In this document: in pieces, positions 10,257 through 23,200 of the stretch
Numbering within the stretch: position 1 is the stretch's first letter
How the letters are laid out: each line of letters begins with the position of its first letter
Assembly (NCBI GenBank): GCA_019693395.1
Contig: JAAMXP010000564.1
Coordinates: 1-29,862, forward strand
Direction of reading: 5' to 3'
Length of the DNA stretch: 29,862 nt
From: Ettlia oleoabundans
Taxonomy: Eukaryota; Chlorophyta; Chlorophyceae; Chlamydomonadales
Notes under the pieces: model-generated
The model's input: only the letters and a program-made list of their open reading frames with translations
What the model was told of the DNA's origin: nothing
Database searches by the model: none
Translations under genes and position numbers: made by a program

Positions 10257-12435
10257 TCAGTGCCTGCTGTTGTTCAGGTCCCGCCCGGTGAATGCCTCTC
10301 GCTGCCGCAGTGCCCGCTGCTGGTCGCCCAGGACACGCAGCCATTCCTCCGCACTCTTACCCTGGTCTGCAAGGGGCATTCAATTATGGAGGAAGTTGTA
10401 AGTTGGTAAAGGCAGTAGGCCGATCGGCATGGCAGCCTGCAGCTACCAACGGAGACCTTGCGGATACGCGTTGTCAGAGTGAAGCTAGCGCCAGCATGAC
10501 CAGGCAGAGCCACACAGGCTGGATCATGTTGTTGTTCAGGAACCAGGATCTCCTTTGCTGCAATCAACCAACCACAATCAAGTCACCAAGCCTCACTCAC
10601 GTTTCTTCCAAGGGGTAGCGGCCACAGCCGGTGAGGTCCACCACTCGCTGAGCGCGTGACGCACCCGGCCAACCAGCGCTCGACCCGCCTCCGCCAGCGC
10701 CGCTGCCTCCTGCAACTGCGCAAGTGTCGCCGAACTACCAGCCTCCTCCAGCTGCCCAGCCTGGTGGTGAAGCTCATCCAATGTCTGCTGCACCTCTGCC
10801 AGCTGAGTGGCGGTGGTGTCTATCAGCGTTGCCCACTGCTCATGCACTGGTTGCAGCTGCTGAAGCTCGCTGGCAGCGGCTTGAAGCAGCTCAATTGTGT
10901 GGCTGCCGGTCTTGAGCTGGGCAAGCGGGTCAAGCAGCTGTGCCGCAGCCAGGGCAGCAGCAGAGGCAGCACCATCGCAGGTACCATCTTTGCTTGCGTA
11001 ACTGGTTCCCTCAACAGCAACAGCCGTCTGTGCCTGCTCTTGGCTAGCATGTTGAGTCTGTGCCCCGGCTGAGCAGCTGCCCCTGAAAGCCGCCAGCTCT
11101 CGACGCTGAGCTGCCAGCAGCTGCTCGCTCAGCTGCAGCAGGGGCTGGCGCTGTGGCGGGACCTGCGCCTCCAAGTGCTCGGCAACCTGCCAGGCACCCT
11201 GTCGCCACTGCCGCATCACCTGGCTGTCAGCCACGCACATTGCCCGCATGGCCGCATCCAGTGACGCTTCCAGCTGCTCCTGCGCTGCCAGCTCGCCACG
11301 CTGATCTGCCACCTGCTGCGTCCTCTGGGCAGATGCCCCTGCCTCCTCTCCAGCCTGCCGCCTGGCACGCTCCAAACAGCTCAGCTCTGCACGGAGGCCG
11401 GCCTGCTGGGCTGCAAGGAGGGTGCGGGCTGCTGCTGCGGGTGTCCCAGCCTGTGCCCCATCGGCCGCATTGCTTGCACCTGTCACCGCCTCCCGAGCCG
11501 CTGCCACTTTGACTTGCAGCTGCTGCAGCTGGTCCTGTCGTTGCGTCGCTGCCTGCCACCGCTCCTTTTGCTCCTGATGCAGCTTGCCGAAAGCCAGACC
11601 CAGGGCGCCTGCCACGTCATTGGCGGTACTAGCGCCAAGTGGCATTGGCACTGCTGGCCAGTTGTCCACAGCATCAAGGTCGGCCTGAAGGCTGCCTGCA
11701 ACCACACTGGTAGCTTGCCAAGACAGCAACAGTGAACATGCATTTGGGTGATGTCCTCAAACCAGCTGGTGTGCATAGGTAGACCAGCTGCTGGCTAGCT
11801 GACAGCAAACCTTTGGCGTGACCGCGGTCACTGCAACTTGTTACCCACCTTGCAGCATTCCAAGGATGGCAAATGCTCCAGATGCCGACAGCTGGGCTGC
11901 CAGCGGCGCGCAGCAGCTGCTGAGTTCCAGCAGTGCCTTGCCATCCAGGCCTGCCTCTCCCACCTGCTGGGCACCCCCATGCAGCACTGCCGCTGTTAGT
12001 TCGGTCTCTAGCTGTTGAAACCCAGCCGCCAAATCGCAATCCGCTACTTCCCCTGGAGAAGGATGGGACTGTACCAGGCCGAGTCCTTCCAGCAGCTGCT
12101 GCAGGTGTGTGTTATACTGGTGCAGGAGCACGGCCAGGCGGTGCAGACGGCGGTGATAGGCAGCCACAAGAACAGCCTGCAGAGGGGGCGAGCGATCGGG
12201 AAACGCAGCACCGTTACCGTATAGCTACTCGACACACTCCCACAATATCAGTGCATGGCATATTCTGTTTTTCACGCTTTATGCCTACCCTGATGCCTAC
12301 CTGGGCCCCAAGCTGCGCCGTGCTCTCCCGTTCAGCCGCCAGTGCTTGCTGGTTTTGTAGCGCTGAATCTTGCAACCCATCGGCCTCGGCCAGCGCTTGT
12401 TGCAGTTGCACGTCTGTAGCCGTCTCCTTGTCCAT
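10257..12435 (-). CDS. HAUS5: Augmin (HAUS) complex subunit 5, AUG5-like, 555 aa as modelled
   Basis: Four phase-consistent exons: 12301-12435, 11849-12176, 10601-11695 and 10257-10366 (1,668 bases). The protein is almost wholly coiled coil (EKERWQAATQRQDQLQQLQ, LAAQEQLEASLDAAMRAM). It ends with ALSEWWTSPAVAATPWKK and, after the last intron, QGKSAEEWLRVLGDQQRAL. HAUS5/AUG5 proteins end with an equivalent 'WWEQPxxxxxxW...G.S...W' block, which I recall from animals and plants. Augmin recruits gamma-tubulin to existing microtubules for branching nucleation in the spindle and phragmoplast. The last exon is hidden because the donor GTGAGTGAGG (10600 leftward) lies just before an in-frame stop. The start is taken at ATG 12435-12433. 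The usual N-terminal 80-100 residues are not visible, since a plus-strand gene begins at 12675. An undetected first exon or a true truncation is possible. Confidence 0.68.
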
Positions 12436-12674
12436 GCCAAGCCGGGTTTCAAAACCGCAAAGGTGCGCTGCTACAAGCTGTCGACGCATCGGCTTCACTC
12501 TCGTAAGTCGGTTTCGGCAGCAGCACCGAGCGCTTGTTTGCCGCACATACACATATCTGGAGAGGCTGGAAGGAATTCGCGCTGCTGCGGGTGCTGCGCT
12601 TCTTGGCTAGCAACATAGGGGCCTTGTCGCCAAGTAGGTCTCTTATTTTGACTATTAACGTGCAAAATATTCGT
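12436..12674. promoter_or_regulatory. Divergent promoter between HAUS5 and the 300-aa gene
   Basis: The two start codons are 239 bp apart in opposite directions, so both promoters and 5' UTRs must lie here, unless HAUS5 has a further upstream exon. The 30 bases before the plus-strand ATG are AT-rich (TATTTTGACTATTAACGTGC). No canonical element was identified. Confidence 0.45.
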
Positions 12675-14065
12675 ATGATGTTGCTTGAAGGCGTGTCGCT
12701 GTTCGGGCTGGCCTCCCGTCCCGATGGCATCGCGTTTCGCTACAAGTTATTGGGAGTTACAGCTCCTGAGGAGAGCTACAACTTGTGAGCTGGGCGCGGT
12801 GCACTGTGCAACACCCCAGGTCCACCATGCCCACATTTAGCGGGCGGCGGCAGGCTGACCTTCCTCGCTGCTGGTGTGCACATTTGCAGAGTGTTGGAGG
12901 TCACCAACGTGCTCACCTCATACATTGCCAAGTTCAGCCTGAAGAGCCTCATCGAACGAGTGGTAAGTTGCCTGCTGCGAAGGCTTGAGCTTCGTCCAAT
13001 CTCCTGGGTGCTTCCACGGCTGTGAAACCGGCGTACCACACCCCCTGCCTGCTCACCTCCCTGCGCCACCCATCACCATCCAGCCTGCTGACCCAAGCAC
13101 GCTGCAGGAAAAGGATTCCTTCGTGGAGCCCAATGGCCGCCAAATGTTAGATCTGCTGCGCAAGTGGTTTGGCGATGGCACGGTGGAAGCGTGTGTTCGC
13201 ACAGACGGCCTGCAGCTTGAGGCGGTGCCCAAATGGGATCAGTATGACGTGATCATCAGGCAGGTGCCTCAAGGGACGTACAGATGGCATTGACATTGCA
13301 CGGTGACACAGCCTAAACAGCATGGTGTTAGTGTTGGAAGTGTTGGGTTGGGGCATTTCGCCCTTCTCAGGGAAAGGGCTGGGTTCGCGGAAGTATCAGC
13401 GACAACTCGCCACTGCAGTAACCAAAACGCTAGCTCCTCACTTAGGCCAGCCCTCACATCACCCTGCCTTCATTGTCCCTCTGTGCAGGCTGCCGCCGCA
13501 GGGTCCCATAGCACCGCTGCCAGATGCCAAGAGCACAGCGTGGGTGGCTCAGGAGGTGCTTTTCAGCATGGGGGAGCAGCTGCATGAGACCAAGCAAAAG
13601 CTGGAGGCGTGTGAGCAGCGCTGCCCCGCCTTGCAGCAGCTGGAAGACATCACAACTTTTCTGGCCGCCAACCAGGCGCAGGTTGGGGTCGCTAATGGCA
13701 GCAACGGTGCAGCAGCAGCAGCCAGCCCCGAGCCGCCACGCGTGTCGCTGGTCAAGCGCAAGCAGCCTGAGTCACAGCCTGCTCCTGCCTCAGGCTCCGC
13801 AGTCAAGGCGACCCGTCCAACAAACGGCTCGGCAGCGGGTGTTGCTGCAAGCAAGGCGGCAGCAACCAGTGGGGAAGCGGGGATGCCAGCAGCCTCGGAG
13901 CAGGGGCCAGCCAGCACTCAGCAGACTGGCGGCATGAGCACGCAGTCACGCAGGACAGCTGAGGTGGGCCAGCCCGCTCCTCTAAAAAAAGCAAAGCCGG
14001 CTCCCTTAAAAGGCAGGGGCGCAGGGCGAGGGGCGGGCGTCATTCATGTAGGGCGACGCAAGTAG
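12675..14065 (+). CDS. Unrecognised 300-aa protein: compact head, short coiled coil, basic tail
   Basis: Exons 12675-12784, 12890-12962, 13108-13263 and 13502-14065 add to 903 bases with matching phases (2, 0, 0). The start is either of two adjacent ATGs (12675, 12678). Residues 1-113 look like a folded domain with alternating strands and helices (FRYKLLGVTAPEESYNLVLE, VTNVLTSYIAKFSLKSLIE, MLDLLRKWFGDGTVEACV, VPKWDQYDVII). Residues about 120-165 form a helix with heptad character (AWVAQEVLFSMGEQLHETKQ, KLEACEQRCPALQQLEDI). The rest is low-complexity Ala/Ser/Gln with clusters VKRKQPE and KKAKPAPLKGRGAGRGAG and a basic end, which suggests a nuclear or nucleic-acid-associated protein. The head, stalk and tail order recalls the XRCC4/XLF/PAXX superfamily, but I see no diagnostic residue and do not assign it. 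Confidence 0.75.
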
Positions 14066-14217
14066 CCCCGCAGCAGACCTGTTCCACTTTATTTACCATG
14101 ACACGCACCACCGTGCTATACCCAATCCTTCTGTACTGATAACTCGCCCCGTTCTGTATTGCGGTCTGCTCACATATGTCTGTGCATGTGCTGCTTTCTT
14201 CATCCTACTATTTGTTG

Positions 14218-14222
14218 TGTAA
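14218..14222 (+). terminator. TGTAA poly(A) signal of the 300-aa gene
   Basis: TGTAA lies 153 bases after the stop. A second TGTAA is at 14238-14242. Both lie before the convergent gene's stop at 14257. Confidence 0.5.
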
Positions 14223-14256
14223 TACACATTACCGCGATGTAAGTAAAGTGGCGATA

Positions 14257-17200
14257 TCACATTACAATGTCAGGAGGCAAGGGTAGGCTGGGTGCAGATG
14301 CTCGCAGCTGGCTACGCAGGCCCACCGGCATTGCCGGGTTGCTGGACATGAGGCTGTGCATGCTATTCAGCACATGCAGACTCCTGCTGCCCCTATCTGT
14401 CGAGTGACCTGCCAATTCTGCTAATGGGTGACCAGCCGGGGGGCCCACAACACCTGGCTGCACCTGTGGGCCGCTGCCGGGCTGCAGAGAAGCCAGCGTT
14501 GACCGTAACACTGCCGCAGCAGGCAGCGACATGGTATCCGCTGCTGCGGTCAGGTTGACTATCCGCTTGCGCATCCGGCTGTGCTGCTGCTTGCCCTCTG
14601 CTGCTGCGCCTGCTGATGATGCGGTGGCATATGCGTTGGACCCCCCAACTGCCAGTGGCACTCTAGACACTGTGCCTGCCAGCCCAGGCTGCACACCAGC
14701 GCTGAAGGCAGCCGCGCCGCTCACAGCTCCACCCACAAGCCGACGAGGCAGCGACAGCGGGCTGATGGGGCAGCTTCCTGCACCCGCAGGCCATCACATC
14801 GAGCGACAAAAGATGGAGCGGGGCAGCATTGGGCAGTAAGGCAATGGCATGAATAATGGGAACAGGAAATACTAGATAACTGCGTGGCATGCTGTATCTG
14901 GAGCAAAAGCATGGAAGCAAGCCAGGCATTCACTTTCCAGCGGACGCCCTTTCTTCGGCCACTTGACGTACCAATCAGTGTTCTAAAACCCCACCCGCGC
15001 ACCCACCCTTGCGCACCCACCGTCGCAGTACTCGTCCATCAGCACCAGCAGCAGCGCATCCAGGTCAACAGCAGGGCCGCGTCTGCCCTGCCGCACCAGC
15101 GGTACCAGCCCACGCCGCATCGTATCCAACAGTGCAGGAGCGTCTGCAAATGGGCCGACACACATGGTAAAGCTAGCCATGGCAGGATAGAATGTGTCAC
15201 GGCCGACAGCGTTTTACTACTCTCACTCAGGCAAGGAAGCAGGACGTGCCAGCTGAGCCTGACCTGTGTTGTACAGGTTAGCCAGCACATCCATCACGGA
15301 CTGCAGCGGCAGCGGCACACCCTCTTCATTCTCCACCCACTCCTGCAAAGCGCAAGGAGCGGGTTGCTTTGAAGGTGGAACAATCTGAGCAGCAAAGACA
15401 GCTCCTCAGATTGATGGAAATAGGGTGCTTCTTGTTGCTGGTGTTTGCGGTATCTCCAAGCTGCACGCAGCTACTTGCCTTGACTAGTGCCTCCCAGCCA
15501 GCTCCCTGCAGCGCCCGCAGGCAGCACAGCAGCCGCACAAAGAACTGCCAGGCCTCGGGGTGCTGCAACAAGCGGCTGCTGCCGCTGCCACCACCGGCTG
15601 CCAAGCCCGTCAGCCGCCCTAGTAGCAGCTGTTTGGGCTGCTGCAAGTGAGCCCGCACCCCTGCCAGCAGCGCAGCCATTGGGCCGGTGGGGCTGAGGGC
15701 TGCTTCTCTGCTGAATCCGCGCCGCTCACAGAAGAACTGGGCCATGGCTTCATACACATTGTCCACCAGGTCCCTGCGGGTTGGCACAGCAGGACCTGTG
15801 CAAAGACCGTAAAGGCATGACCAGGGGGCGTGCCATGAAATGCTGAGCAACACAAAAGAAAATGAAGGGAAATGAGTGCAGGGTTGTTGACAGGTCATAC
15901 AATGTGTTGGCATAGCGCGCAAGGCAGGCAATCCTGTATTCCAGCTGATGGGCGCTCACCCAGACTCCTGCGGACCCTGCAGGGGCAGCTGCCGCAATCT
16001 GTGGGCATGCACCTGCACAATGATGGCTGATACATGCTGCAGCGGTGGTGGCGAGGAGGGTCTTACAGCGGGCAACACTGACAGCATGTCTCTCTGCCAC
16101 ACCGACAGCTCCAAGACGGGATCGGCCTGGCAGCCCTGCAGGCACAGAGGTTGAAGATTGGCAGAACAACAAGTGGGTGGCTGCAGGGCTCGGTAGGCCC
16201 AGGAGCGGCTTTTCAACCCCTGTAAGTGCCAGGCTGGATGGGGCCAAGCTGCCCGTTGGTTGCACTAAGCCCGGTTCCAGCACTCGTGCCTGGTCAGCGT
16301 GGCCGCGGAAGCGATCCAGCCACGAGTCGAGCGCCGCCGCCACGCACTGGAACTGATGCGCAAGCTGCGGCAGGTCGACCAGCATTGGGGCAATGAGGTG
16401 CCGCCGCACCTCTGCAAGCACCGGCAAGGTGGAGGCCAGCATGTGCTTCACCTGCACACAACACATGTGGATAGTTGTCACATACATGTGGACACACATG
16501 ACCAGCAGCGGGCTTCCTTCAATACCACGGCTGTTATTGTGGGTATCACGCTTCATCAAGGCAACAGGCAGGCGATTGGCGGCCGCCCCCTGCTCTTGCC
16601 TGCACAAAGGTGGCGTCAAAGGCTGCCGAGGCGGACTGCTGGTTCATGAGGCTTGCTCTAGCCAAAAAGCCTCCACACACACGCTCTCCATCTCTGCAGC
16701 CAGGGAAGGGAAACGTGGGGTGCGAACTGATGGGCATGCACATTCAAATCAGGAATCGCACCATGCGACAAAAAGTGGCCACCCTGCTCCTGCAACTAGA
16801 TAGTATCTGCAAAGAGCTGCCCCCTGCCTGCCCCCACCTGCTTGCAACCGTGCCTCTTGTTCCTGCTGCAGCTTGCTGCGAAGAATGCTAGCCATGTGGC
16901 ACACAACCACCAGCTTGGCCTGCGAGGGGGGGACCCCCAGACAAAAATAAGATGTAACAGGTCGGCAACTCAGCAAGGGGCAGCGCTGAAGGGGCTGGAA
17001 GCCGTGGCTGTCAATGTCCGCATGCAGCTTGCCTTGGTCCATGCCAGCTCGCTCCTTACCTGCCGTCGCGCCTGATCCAGAGCTAGTGCCTGCTCGGGGC
17101 TCAAGGCGGCGAGCAAGGCAATCCACCCCTGAGTGTGCCGAATTCTCCTATCCTTGGACTCTTACGCATTGTTCGATACAGCCGCCTTGAAGTCGAACCA

Positions 17201-20200
17201 CATCACACCCACACAATGCACTTCACACGCATAAGCTTGATAACAACTCTGACTGCCTGCGTTCAATTGCACTTGCCTGCCTGATATCCGGTGGCAGTGC
17301 TGGATCTGTTGCTGCCGCAGCCACCAGGTCCTTTCCAGCCACCTTGGCATGCGCCTCCTGCAGCGGTCAAACAAACGCCCTACTTACGAGCTAAACTAGT
17401 CAAAATCAAGTTTTAGAGGACAACATGATGCAGCTTCAAGCCTTGACAGTAGCCTACAGGCTTGTTGGTTCTTCAAGCAGCAAGCAATGGCAGCCCAGAC
17501 TGAGCTCACTGGCTGCTGCACCTGCCAGCAGGCCTCACCTGTAGGACATGCAGGCGACTGCGTGTGGCCTGCACCTCTGCCCTCAGCTCCTCCACTTCAG
17601 CTTCACGGCTGTTCAGCTCCCCCTGAAGCTGCTTCAACTGCGAGGTGCTCGCTGTCAAGGAGCTCTGCACCCGCTCCAGGTGCCTGCAGGGCCCAGAGTG
17701 CAGATTTGGCAGAACACATATTCATACTTCTCAACCAGTTTGGGGTGGTTCAACCCAGTGTATCGCTTTAATCCCAGCAAATCAGTGCAGACATGGCGGT
17801 CAGTTTTGCAATGAGGCTGCCACAAGGATGCCCCAATCCACCACACTATTGCCCTGCAGTCACCTGATGCGCTTCTCCTTTGCCTCCAGCAGCCGCCTCA
17901 GTTGCTGCACCACTGCTGCAGATGCTGCTCCTGCACCGGGGGTTGCCAACACCGCCGCCGCCATTGGGCCGTTCACTGCCACCTCCAGCTGTCGTTGCAT
18001 GAACTTCACCTGTCCCTGGGTGGCTGTCAGCCGGTCCTTGAGGAGCACAGACTGCCTGCGGTGAGCAACCGCCGCACTTCTTGCACCCTGCAGCTCCTGC
18101 TCGGCAGCCGGCAGCCTGGTGCGCTCGTTGGCGCTGTGGCCATCCGCCAGCAGTCGCCGTGCCACAGCCAGCTGGTGTGCGCTCTCACCCTGCAGCCGTT
18201 CTGTGGCTGAGCAGCGCTGACGTAGCAAGTGAACCTCCTCCTCCAGCTGTGGGGGCAGGTGGATGGTAAGGGAGGTGAGGGTTGAGGTGGGGGGAGGGGG
18301 GGCGAGTGTGGTGGGGCACGTCCTGCGGTGCTGCAACCCATGCCCGCAGGTGCAATTGCGCGCACCCGAACATTTATGACATCACAGGGACACCCGTTCC
18401 CATCGGGAAACACTGTTGGCAAGGCTGAAGGGCTGCCTCACCTTTGCCTTGTCTGCAGCCAGCTCCAGGCGGTCCTTGCCTACGCTTGACAGCTCCCGCA
18501 CCTGCACATGAGCCGCCTCCAGGGCCTGGCTGCGCGCTGACAGCTGCTCCAGGGCTGTGCTCTTCTCATTAAGCAGCTTCCTATGGGACCTCATTGTAAA
18601 GCACTCTCAGTTTGAGATAGATGCGATGCGGCAGTCGATACAAGCACAGACCAGTTAATGCAAAAGCAAATACAAAAGCGAGCGGTCCCATCACTCGCCA
18701 CACAACGACTAAGCTCTCCCAAGGGCAATGTCCTAGTATCTTGCCTAATGGAGGATTGGTGGGTTGTGATTTCACGCTGCGCCTGCTCCAGCTCGACATG
18801 CGCAGCGTGCAAGGATTCCTCCAGGCGGGCAGCACGAGCCTCCAGCGGCGCCAACCGCTTGGCATCGCTGGCTGCCTCCATCGCCTGCTTGTGGCTTGCC
18901 TGGCAGCGGGCCTCTGCAACACAGTAAGAAAGAAGGAAAATGTTGTTTATATTCATGATTTCTCAGCTGTCTGCCCAAAGACTCCCAACAACAACAAGGA
19001 ATAACAGAAGCAGGGGGGCGCGCTGACCAACTGGGAACCTGTACTGCAGCAGCCCACCCACGCACCCGCCTCCGCCAGCATCCTGCGCAGCTGCGAGGTC
19101 TCGGCGTCAAGGCTGGCCTGCTGCGACTCCAGCCGCTTCACCACCCCCTCCAGCGCCTCCCTCTCCTTGAGCACCTTGCACTCGTGCGCACGCACCTCCA
19201 GTACCTGCTCCTGAAGCCTGCACACGAAACAATGGAGTGATGGATGAGGTCGACAGGGTCACCCACACAACCTGTAAGTGGAACGAGTCTGGACAAGTTT
19301 TCGACTTCCCGACTTGGAACCAGCCAGGGCCTATGCAGCATTCGGTGAGTGGCAGGGTGGAAGAAACACTGCACTGCTTCATCCACTCCTCAGCAAGAAC
19401 GGCACAAGTGGCTCTCAGCAGCAGCCTCCACCACATGGCACTCTTGCGCCTTACTCCATCGAACAGAATTGGCCCCACGCTGGCTGTCGCTCTTCTACCC
19501 ACCCTCCACCCCATCGAACAGAATTGGCCCCACGCTGGCTGTCGCTCTTCTACCCACCCTCCACCCCCTGCAGCCGTGCACCCACTTGATGCGCACCGCC
19601 TCCTCCGCCTGCCACCGCTCCTTGGCTGCACCCAGCTCGTGATGCAGCTCAGCACGCTGCGCTGCCAGCTCAGCCAGGTGTTGGTTGGCGGCAGACACAA
19701 CCTGGCGTGCCATGCTGATGGGGCCAGTGGCCCGCCACGCCTCGGCAGCGGTGCGGTGTGCCGCGTGGCTGGCAAACACCATGCCCCAGCCCTCAAGCCT
19801 CTGCTGGGTCGCCTGCAACACACAGGCAGCGCCATGAATAGCACAAGCCAGCAAGTACAGGCGTACGCATATGTCCAGGGAGCTTAAAGGCCAGTTTCGC
19901 ACTTCAAAGTGTGCCCAACACCATCTGAAGGATGGTGTTGCTAGCGGCAGCCAATGTCCTCAGCGCCCACGTGCGCATGTGCCTCACCTGCAGCCCAGTC
20001 CTGACCGCTTGCAGCTCGTCCTCACAAGTGCGGCGGGCATCACTCTCCTGTCGCAGCTTGGCGCCCTGCTGTTCATGTGCCGCAGCCAGCTGCTTCAGCT
20101 GAGCAGCCAGAGCTGCTTCCCCTGGCTGCCGTCTCAGGCAGGCTGCGCTGTAGGCCCTCCCGCTCTGCCTGCACAGCCGCCAGCTGGCCCCGGATTTCAG

Positions 20201-23200
20201 CCAACGCCGCTTGCTCAGCTGCAAGCGCCTGCTCGGCCTGCTGCACACGCTGGCTGCTGCTGGCCTCAAGCTCCTCGTGCCTGGTGCGCAGCGCGCTTAG
20301 CGCCGCCTGTGCCTCCGCAAGTTGTGTGGCTGTGGCCGCCTGCTCCGCCTGCACCTGGCTGTGCTGGCTGGTCAACTCCGACAGCTCAGCCCCACGCACC
20401 GCCAGCTGCTCCAGCAGACCCATGTTCACGATCTCGGCAGTCTGGGAGTCGCGCTGGGAGGTACGCACCTCAACCTGCAGTACAAGACCGAGGGTCGTTT
20501 GAGGCAACCCAGCTGAGCATTTTTAGTATCGAGCAGGAGCATGGCATACTAGCATGCCCCCACAGGCTGATACTCGGCCGTAGGCAAGATTCACACCGCT
20601 GTGAGTGGAGGTGATGGGCGGTCTGGCCCAATCCCCAGTCCCACTTCACCTCCAGCCGCGCCTTTGTCTGCAGCCAGCGCCAGCCCCTCCGCCCTGCTGC
20701 GCTGCAGCTCGCTGCGCAGCTGTGCCAGCTCAGCAGCCTGGCTGGCCAGCTGGGTGGCCTGCTCCTGTGATGTGGCTGTGAGCTCCTCACGCTCCCACTC
20801 CAGCCCTACGCGCCGCCGCTGCTCCTCAGCCACCCGCCCCGCCGCCTTCACCCGCAGCACAGACTGGCTGTCTACAGCGGAGCGCAGCATGGCCACCTCA
20901 CCCGAGTGGCGCTCGTATTCCTCCTCAGCTGCAGCAAGCAGCTGCACAACCCCACGGGGCCGTATGGAGCGTGGGCACATCAGTGGTGGATGGCATGAAG
21001 GAGAGTCTGAAGGTCAGCAGGTGGAGCATGACGTCCCGGCCAGCCGGCCCTGCGCTTCAATGATGCTCACACCAGGCTGACAGTTGAGGCTGCTTGCACC
21101 CAGCCCACCTCGCAACCCACCTGTGCCGTGCGCTTCACCTCAGCATTCATCTCAGCAAACCGGCCCCTGCTGCACCACATGCCCTCCTGCGCTTCCTGTC
21201 TCGCTGCGGCTGCCGGCACGGCTGCTGTTTCTGCACGCTTGCGCACTGCGGCCAGCTCGTCCCGCATGGCGCCGATGATCTCTTCGTACATCAGAGACAC
21301 TCTGCAGTACAGGTGCATCAGGGGACAGCATAGTCTAGTAGCATGCTGGCACCAAATCCGCAGCCAGGCTGAGAGCTGAGCCTAGGTACTTGGGTAAAAA
21401 TCAGAAGGCAGAAAAGAGCCGAAAAAAATTCCGGGATGCCTTGGGGCAGTGCTGTATTGTGCGCAGGGGCAGGTCCACTAGCAGATTGCAAAGTGGGCTG
21501 CCACCGATGCAGCGCTGCCCACCTCAGCTCCACAAGGTGGGAAACCTGCCTCCACATGGCACCCAGCAGCACGCCACGGTCCTCACATTCAACCGCCACC
21601 TGGCGCTGCAGCTCCTCAAACGCCGTGCCGTACAGCCACAATACTGCGTCAGCCACGTCAGCAGTACTGCCTCTGCTGCCCTTGCTGCTGGTTGCGAGCC
21701 GGGACTCGCCAGCTGTACCCAAGCTAGGGGTGTCAGCTTGTGCAGCCGGAAGGCGACCTGTGGCGGTGCTGGGTGTTGCCGAGCTGTCCTGTCCATCACC
21801 TGCCCAAGCATGTACTGCAGCCAGGCCTGTAGCGCTGCCACTTCCTCCCTGCCGTGCCCACCTGTGCGGGGAAAAGTCCCCAAGTGTTGCGTGCTGCCCC
21901 CAGTGCCCAGTACGCCTGCGGCCGAGGCAGCTGTGCTCTGCGGGCGCAGCCCCGCACCGCTTTCCAGCCAACTGATTGTGTCCAAAGCAGTGGGGCCTTC
22001 CATGGTGCTGGCACCTTCTGTTGCCTGCGACTGCTGCTGCAGGGCATGCTGCTGCTGCTGCTGCTGCTGTCGCCGGAATTCTGCAAACTGCACCATGCTG
22101 CGCAGCCAGCCCACCCAGCCCAGGCTGGCCCCACTCAACCCATTGTGAGGATCGACCAGGTAGGCGATGCGTGGCGTAGCGGTGCCACCATCATGCTCTG
22201 CTTCGTGAGTGACACCTGCCTCGTTGCCTTTCAAGCGCGCGCGTGCCGTTTTGGAGCTAGTGCGCTGGAGGCTTGACTGCAGCAAGCAGGCACGTACAGT
22301 GTGGCGGTTGCTTAGTGTGGGAAACTCCACAAGCTGCAAAGAAAGTAACACCCAGTTCACTCAGGCAAATTTAGCATGCCTGGCCACTCTTGTCCTTAGC
22401 AACATAAATACTACAGCTCCATCAAAGCCTTCGCTTCATCACCTGGCGGCTTGCACCCTTCAGCTTGGTGTGTGGTGCTGAGGGGGTCTTCTTGGCCTGC
22501 TGCGCAGCATCAGAATCTATCAGCTGCTGCAGGTTGTCAGGAGTGCCAACCTTTTCCGCTGATCTCATACTAGAACGCAGATGCGTAGTCACAACAGCAT
22601 CCTCTTGCAGCCTAGGAATAGCTGTGCCACCCGTGCTGTTGCTGACACTGCCGCTGCCCTGCTGCTGCGCGAGCTGTAATGTGCTCCCGCTCTGGATGAG
22701 GCCGGGGTGAGGACCCAGCTCTGCTGAGTTTCGCAAGCGCAGCTCAACAAGAACTCCTGCCAGGCTGGTACTCAAAGTGTCCATGATGGCCGCAAGCTCA
22801 CCAAAGCTCGTTGATCGGCTGCAACACCGCAGTACTGACCTCTTGGGGCTGCACTGCTTGGTGCGATTCACGCCTGCCAGCCCGCCCGACTCCGTGACTC
22901 CCACCATGGCAGTTGAGGCCTGCTCAGCATCCTCAGCGCACTCAACTCTTTCATCAACTGATGAGGCGGGCTGCATAAGGCTGCCATGCCGTGATAACAA
23001 CTGAGACACTCCGCTCGGTCTCTGGCTTCTGCCACCGCTGCCGCCGGCGCTGCCAGTGCTGCTGCGGGTGTAATCAATGCTTCCACGACTTCCATGTTCG
23101 CTGCCAACACCAGTGACAGCCTGGGCACTCAGCACTCTGAGGGCTGGAAGTGCGGCTGGAGTGGTACCTGGCTGGGCACTGGCGCGAGGGCTGTGCTCAT

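Noticed and set aside
10274..10567. Minus-strand frame that could extend HAUS5 past the exon at 10601
   Set aside because: The phase-1 donor at 10600 joins better to the acceptor before 10366, giving H-QGKSAEEWLRVLGD and a stop. The alternative acceptor gives a sequence without similarity to HAUS5.
10656..11512. Plus-strand frames opposite HAUS5
   Set aside because: Their Leu/Ser/Pro-rich composition mirrors Ala/Gln-rich coiled coil read backwards. HAUS5 has the recognisable C-terminus and matching intron phases.
21390..22148. Long plus-strand open frame of 252 codons
   Set aside because: It is antisense to exons of the coiled-coil gene that have phase-consistent splicing and the conserved Ax_dynein_light-like segment. 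The predicted protein is Cys/Pro/Ala-rich and low in character, typical of a GC-rich shadow frame.
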